DNA of 64,000 nt. Source: Hymenoscyphus infarciens (lineage: Eukaryota; Ascomycota; Leotiomycetes; Helotiales; Helotiaceae). Of this stretch, positions 59,725 to 64,000 are shown piece by piece. Both the position numbers and the translations under genes were made by a program. The stretch is taken from the NCBI GenBank assembly GCA_001414345.1, contig LLCB01000220.1, forward strand, positions 36,981 through 100,980, written 5' to 3'. The stretch's first letter is position 1. Every line of letters begins with the position of its first letter. The notes beneath the pieces were generated by a model. That model was not told where the DNA came from and did no database searches. It worked only from the letters and a program-made list of their open reading frames with translations.

Positions 59725-59816
59725 TAGTAGGCTAAGGCTTGATCTAGCTTACTATAAAACCAGAGTCAAACTCAAAACGCTCGCTATAACAGTTACTAAA
59801 TCCGCTATTTAATATT
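59725..59816. other. 92-bp spacer between the two TRIM-like copies
   Basis: Unique-looking sequence, not part of either element by the target duplications. It shows that the two copies are separate insertions and not a tandem array. Confidence 0.6.
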
Positions 59817-59821
59817 CATAG

Positions 59822-59995
59822 TGTTGCGAGAAGGACACGTAACCACACTAGTGGACCTATATATATTCCGAGTGCTTCGCACTCTTCTCTTCTCTCTTTA
59901 GACGTTTATTATTACACTATATAAGAGATTACTTTCATATATTTCACCGGGCCTAGCTATAAGCTCTTAATCTATAATCTGTCTCTTATACTATA
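59822..59995. repeat. left LTR of TRIM-like copy 2
   Basis: 174 bp, same length as its partner at 60918-61091, with scattered transitions between them. Confidence 0.87.
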
Positions 59996-60917
59996 TAATA
60001 GTAATACTCTAAAATCTAGTAACCTCTCTAAATCGACCTCGCTTACCAAAACCACTTCCGCTATATTATAACCGCTCTCTCTCTCTCGTTCTCTCTCTCT
60101 CTCGTTCGCTTCCTAATCTCACAATTCGAACACCTAATCGGAATCTAGCTATTAGTATATACACTGTCTAGTAATAAGTATAACCGTCTCCTAGCTCTCT
60201 AGTAGGTTAGTAAGAAAGACGAAGGACATCTCTCTTACGCTTCGCATATATACTCTCTTCGATCTCTTAACATATATATATACTCTTCGATCTCTCGAGT
60301 AAATCCTCTTCGATCTCTCAAGTCCCGAGTCCTCGATCCTCTATCCGAGTTCTCAATCCTCTTTCTAGCCCTGTCTACTTACGCCTCTGCTCCGATATCG
60401 ACCTCCGAGACTCGGTTTTATCTCCTCTCCTCTCCTCTCTCGTCAGCATTCCTCACGTTACTATAGCAATAGCTGCCTCAATGATTTCGTATATCTACCA
60501 ACTATATGTCTAGTAATATCTTACCGAATTCTTACTCTATATATCGATACACCTCTCTAAGACGTAGTATAGGCCAGGAACATACACCGGTGTTATATAT
60601 AGTTTAAAGCGCTCTTAAGCATCTTAAAAGAGAGAAAGAGAAGGAATACTATTATATATAACGCTAGCTAGAGTATGCGACCTCTAAAGCTAGCTATAAC
60701 TTAGAGAGAACTTACTTATAGCTAGAAGTCGGGTAATATTATAGCTTAATAGAACGTGGCTATATAGACGCTAGCTAGGGTATAGGACCTCTAAAGCCAG
60801 CTATAACTTAGAGAAAGCTTACTTAAGAACTAGAAGACGAGTTATAGCCTTATTTGTTTCTTTCTTTTATTTCTTTCTTTTTAGGTCTTCAGAGCTAACC
60901 TTTCTTTTAGACAGGCA

Positions 60918-61091
60918 TGTTGTAGGAAGGACACGTGACTATACTAGTGGACCTGTATATATTCTAAGTGCTTCGTACTCTTCTCTTCTCTCTTTAGACG
61001 TTTATTACTACACTATATAAGAGATTACTTTTACGTATTTCACCAGGCCTAGCTATAAGCTTCTAATCTGTGATCTGTCTCTTATACTACA
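60918..61091. repeat. right LTR of TRIM-like copy 2
   Basis: 174 bp, with an intact CA end (CTACA). The minus-strand frame of 124 codons at 61053-61427 starts in flanking DNA and runs into this LTR, so it is unlikely to be a gene. Confidence 0.87.
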
Positions 61092-61096
61092 CATAG

Positions 61097-63518
61097 TATC
61101 CTTTCCATCTGAATTGTTTCGAGTTGTCAAGAAAACTATCGCTATTAAACTTAATTCTACTGTCGAAGTATTCTCTTTCATTCTACGTAGCTCTGACATC
61201 AACCACAGGCTAGTGGTTAACTCTTTGCATTCTGCTTGACACTGAATTCGTCTTTGGTTTCGCTGGAACGTGGAATTTGGTAGAGGGTATGATACATTTC
61301 TGGTAGCACTGAGACCACTGTTGTAGTATCTAGAATATTTTAATAAGTGAATTTCGCGGGAAGTGGACGCCTTCTCCCGGGACGCAAAAAACTTCAACAT
61401 TCCTTCTACCACTCCCCTGTTCCACAACCACTAAAACACCAACAGGCCCCCCTAAAAACGAGCTCACAAAAATACCAAAAGAAACATATAGTAAGTCTTT
61501 AATAGCTAGATAATGCTATAGCAAATTTACGCTAATATTTCTTCATATGTTATAGTCTAACTTCAAAGAGATACCCTCTACAAAAGTATAAAGCCTTAGA
61601 ACAGGGGTTTTTGAGTTACACAGACTACCTCATAGGACCTAAAGCCAACTAATGCCGTGAAAAATGGGCGAAAGTTTTAGGAGAATTCCCTAGATATTAT
61701 GTGATACATCTACTAAGCTTAGGTTATTTCGAAATAGTGGTTGTGACTTTAATTTAGGACTTATTTACGCTAGCAGCTGGATAGTCGGCTGGTGTTGGAT
61801 TACGCCCGGTGCACTGTTAGATGCGAGGCCTTAGAGAGGGTGGAGAGGTGGCTCTGAATCAACTACTACTTTTATCTCTATACCCCTTCTCAGATTTCAA
61901 CTTCCTAGAGAGCATAGAACTATCAACAAAGGTTGAAATTTATGTTAGCTATTAAAAGTATAGAAACTGCAGTGCGCTAGGCTATAATGCCTGTAATTAT
62001 ACCTCAAAGGTCCAAAGTGGCGAGGACACTATATTTTAGTAGGCCTCCTAGTAACTTAGGGTCCAGATACCTCTCTATAAGCTCGCTTAACCCACTGCTT
62101 CAGGGCATCGACGCCTTTTTATAGAGAGCTCTATAGAGAGAAAATATGTTTTTACACTTAGTACAACCCTTTGTATAGAAATGTATCTTTTATATAATAA
62201 AACGCTTTTATAAGAATTATAAATTCCCAATAGACTAATTAATAGTTGTACTAGTTTCTAGATTTAATAATAGTAAAGTAGATAGCACGGTTTAAGAGGT
62301 GCAAAAATGGAAGATAGAGGTTAAAGTGTTTAAACGACGAAGTAATCTGAGTGGGTAAAGCTTATAGTAAAATAGAGTTGAATAGAGTTAGTTTGTATTA
62401 ATTCGCTATCTAGAAGGTTTAGAATAATTTAATTGACGAGATATATTGACTAGATAAAGAACAGCTTAACCACCGTTTTCGTTGCGAGACATCCCTCTAA
62501 ACGTCTATGTGCTAGGATCCTTTTTAGTAAGAGGCATTCCCTAAGCACGAATGTCGTTGAGAAATTCGGCTTAGGTGAGTGACTAGACATCTTTCCCTGG
62601 GAAAAACTTCTCTAAGAAGCTCTTGGACCACGTAGTATTCTTGTCGGAGACAGTTTAATACTATCGAGAAATAAATTTGAACCTTTTTTATTAAAACAGT
62701 TCTTTGTAGTTGCTATGAGAGAAAAGCTCATAATTACTTACTCTATGCTAACTTGGTTTCCACTACTCTTCGGTGTCCCTAGCATCAAACATATCCACGA
62801 AATTCGCGCTGCGAGATATTAGTTTCACAAACATAAAACTGTGATTACAAAACCTGCGGAGGGTCAAGTGTGGGTTCAATCGCCGAAGGAGCCATTTTTT
62901 ACAATCTTGTTAACTTCACGAGCAGATGGAAAGAAATAGGGGACCTAGCTAAGGATAGTTATATAAGAAGTTACGAGAATACAGGTGGAAGTGACAGTCC
63001 CATGTTTCCCCCCCCCCTTAGGTACAAACACTAGCCGAGTGTGGCACAGTGTTGAGATACCTTGAACTACAATCACGGCAATCACCCATCAAATGGGCTG
63101 CTTCTCATTGGTTTTATTCTTTGTGCTGCTCAACTGGGCAAGATGAGTCTGACACGGCATGGAGAGCAATTCCACGTACAATCTCACATGGTTGCAGATA
63201 CAACTCTCTGGTGGTGGATTGTCCAACCAAGATCATTATTTACCGAACGAAGGCTGCTGATACAGTCACAATACAGTAATTGTACTTCCACGAGTTATCT
63301 GGGCAGCTTTCGAGGCGTTTGAGATAGAAAGTATGTTCTCGGCCACACCCGTGTCCGCTCTTGCTTGTTCTGGCCGCAGATGTTGTAAATAATGATAGGG
63401 TGTTGTGAAATCAGGGCTTAATCCAAAGAATCGTCTTCAACCTTCATCACTGTACTCAATAAACTTGGGAGATGTCTTAAAGTTTGAAGAGGCTTGAATA
63501 TTTAATATTCCTAAGTCG
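61097..63518. other. intergenic, no recognised gene
   Basis: Mixed composition and short unsupported frames, including two overlapping plus frames at 63049-63322 with no domain. A run of ten C lies at about 63008-63017. No RNA gene or element end was identified. Confidence 0.4.
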
Positions 63519-64000
63519 AAGTGCTAGTCCTCGCTAAGGGGTCCCACGCTAAAAGTCTTGGCCTCTAAACCTAATTAGGCTTAAGTCCGATCTTATCGCC
63601 TATTACACGTGACTCTAAAAATTATTTCTTATAAAAGCGTAAATAGTCTTAAAGTTATTCTAAATAATAATAGCTCTAACGCCTTCTATATCTCTAATAT
63701 ACTTCTAATATCTCTCCTATCTATATACGCCTAGCTAAATATCGATTATAAAGCCCTTTATAATTATAATTTAGCTCTATAACTTCTTAAATAGTACTAT
63801 TATATATAAATAGAATTAGGCTACTCTCTAAGTCTACGTAGTCTAGTATATACTTTCTATAGCCTAGAGAGCTTTCTAAGGCTCTAGAATACTCTTAAAC
63901 ACTCTTAAATACTTCTAATTATATCTACTAATACGTCTTTTATATAGTATATATCTTAAAGCTTAGAAAGCCTACTAGAATAGTTACTATTAAAGAATAA
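63519..64000. repeat. RIP-decayed repeat running off the right edge
   Basis: From about CTAGTCCTCGCTAAGGGG (63523) the sequence becomes TA-dominated with almost no CpA, like the decayed elements at 8-16 kb. The first roughly 45 bp keep higher GC and may be an element end, but the other end lies outside the window. Type unknown. Confidence 0.5.

Larger units (their letters stand above)
59822..61091. mobile_element. miniature LTR retrotransposon (TRIM-like), copy 2
   Basis: 1,270 bp with two 174-bp LTRs (59822-59995 and 60918-61091). A perfect 5-bp target duplication CATAG lies at 59817-59821 and 61092-61096. The LTRs begin TGTTG and end CTACA (right) or CTATA (left). The site after the first LTR, TAATAGTAATAC at 59996, is the copy-1 primer-binding site TGGTAGTAATGC with three G-to-A changes. 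Internal blocks are shared with copy 1, for example CTAAGACGTAGTATAGGC before the last third, and CCTTTCTTTTAGA before the right LTR. There are no coding frames. It is the same family as copy 1 with partly diverged LTRs. Confidence 0.88.

Noticed and set aside
59822..61096. Idea that the two TRIM-like copies are one larger LTR element
   Set aside because: Each has its own distinct perfect 5-bp duplication (AGAGT and CATAG) and a 92-bp unique spacer, so they are separate insertions.
61053..61427. 124-codon minus frame
   Set aside because: It runs into the right LTR of the second TRIM-like element and shows no domain. Most likely fortuitous.

Overview
The window is nuclear DNA from a filamentous ascomycete (Pezizomycotina), most likely a Leotiomycete/Helotiales-type fungus. 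Genes carry short spliceosomal introns (about 50-200 nt, GTAAGT-like donors). The gene families are typically fungal: asco-laccase, Vms1, HAM1-like, Mte1/Dbl2 and a BAR-SH3 Rvs167/Hob1 protein. Repeats show the C-to-T/G-to-A decay at CpA/TpG expected from repeat-induced point mutation (RIP). The taxon is inferred from family resemblance and is not proven.

Layout. 0.3-2.4 kb: RIP-damaged asco-laccase pseudogene. 3.5-4.2 kb: a small intact multi-pass membrane protein gene. 4.2-20.4 kb: gene-free and largely AT-rich. It holds a three-layer nested transposon at 8.1-15.0 kb (a hAT-type element split by a Tad-like LINE, itself split by a solo LTR), a second hAT-type copy at 15.4-15.9 kb and a Tc1/mariner-type element at 18.4-19.2 kb. 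20.4-22.2 kb: a five-exon gene for a disordered conserved fungal protein, preceded by about 4.7 kb of normal-GC non-coding DNA. 27-29.4 kb: AT-rich microsatellite block. 33.6-34.2 kb: PIF/Harbinger-like miniature element.

34.8-53.1 kb is the main gene island, with six genes: VMS1 (-), HAM1-like (+), two minus-strand genes for putative membrane-tethered proteins that share a C-x2-C-x6-C-x3-H half zinc cluster, an MTE1/DBL2-type DNA-repair gene (-), and a HOB1/RVS167-type endocytosis gene (+). VMS1/HAM1-like and MTE1/HOB1 are divergent pairs. The VMS1/HAM1-like promoter holds an 11-bp perfect inverted repeat with GATA cores around CCAAT and CACGTG. HAM1-like and the first half-cluster gene converge, and their reading frames overlap by 460 bp.

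53.1-64 kb is gene-poor. It contains a GNAT acetyltransferase relic, two adjacent miniature LTR retrotransposons of one family (58.3-59.7 and 59.8-61.1 kb), each with equal-length LTRs and a perfect 5-bp target duplication, and a RIP-decayed repeat running off the right end. The intact genes look like ordinary housekeeping genes. I see no biosynthetic cluster, CRISPR array, rRNA or convincing tRNA. The most informative material is the nested-element stratigraphy, the miniature LTR pair, the paired half-cluster proteins and the shared-promoter inverted repeat.
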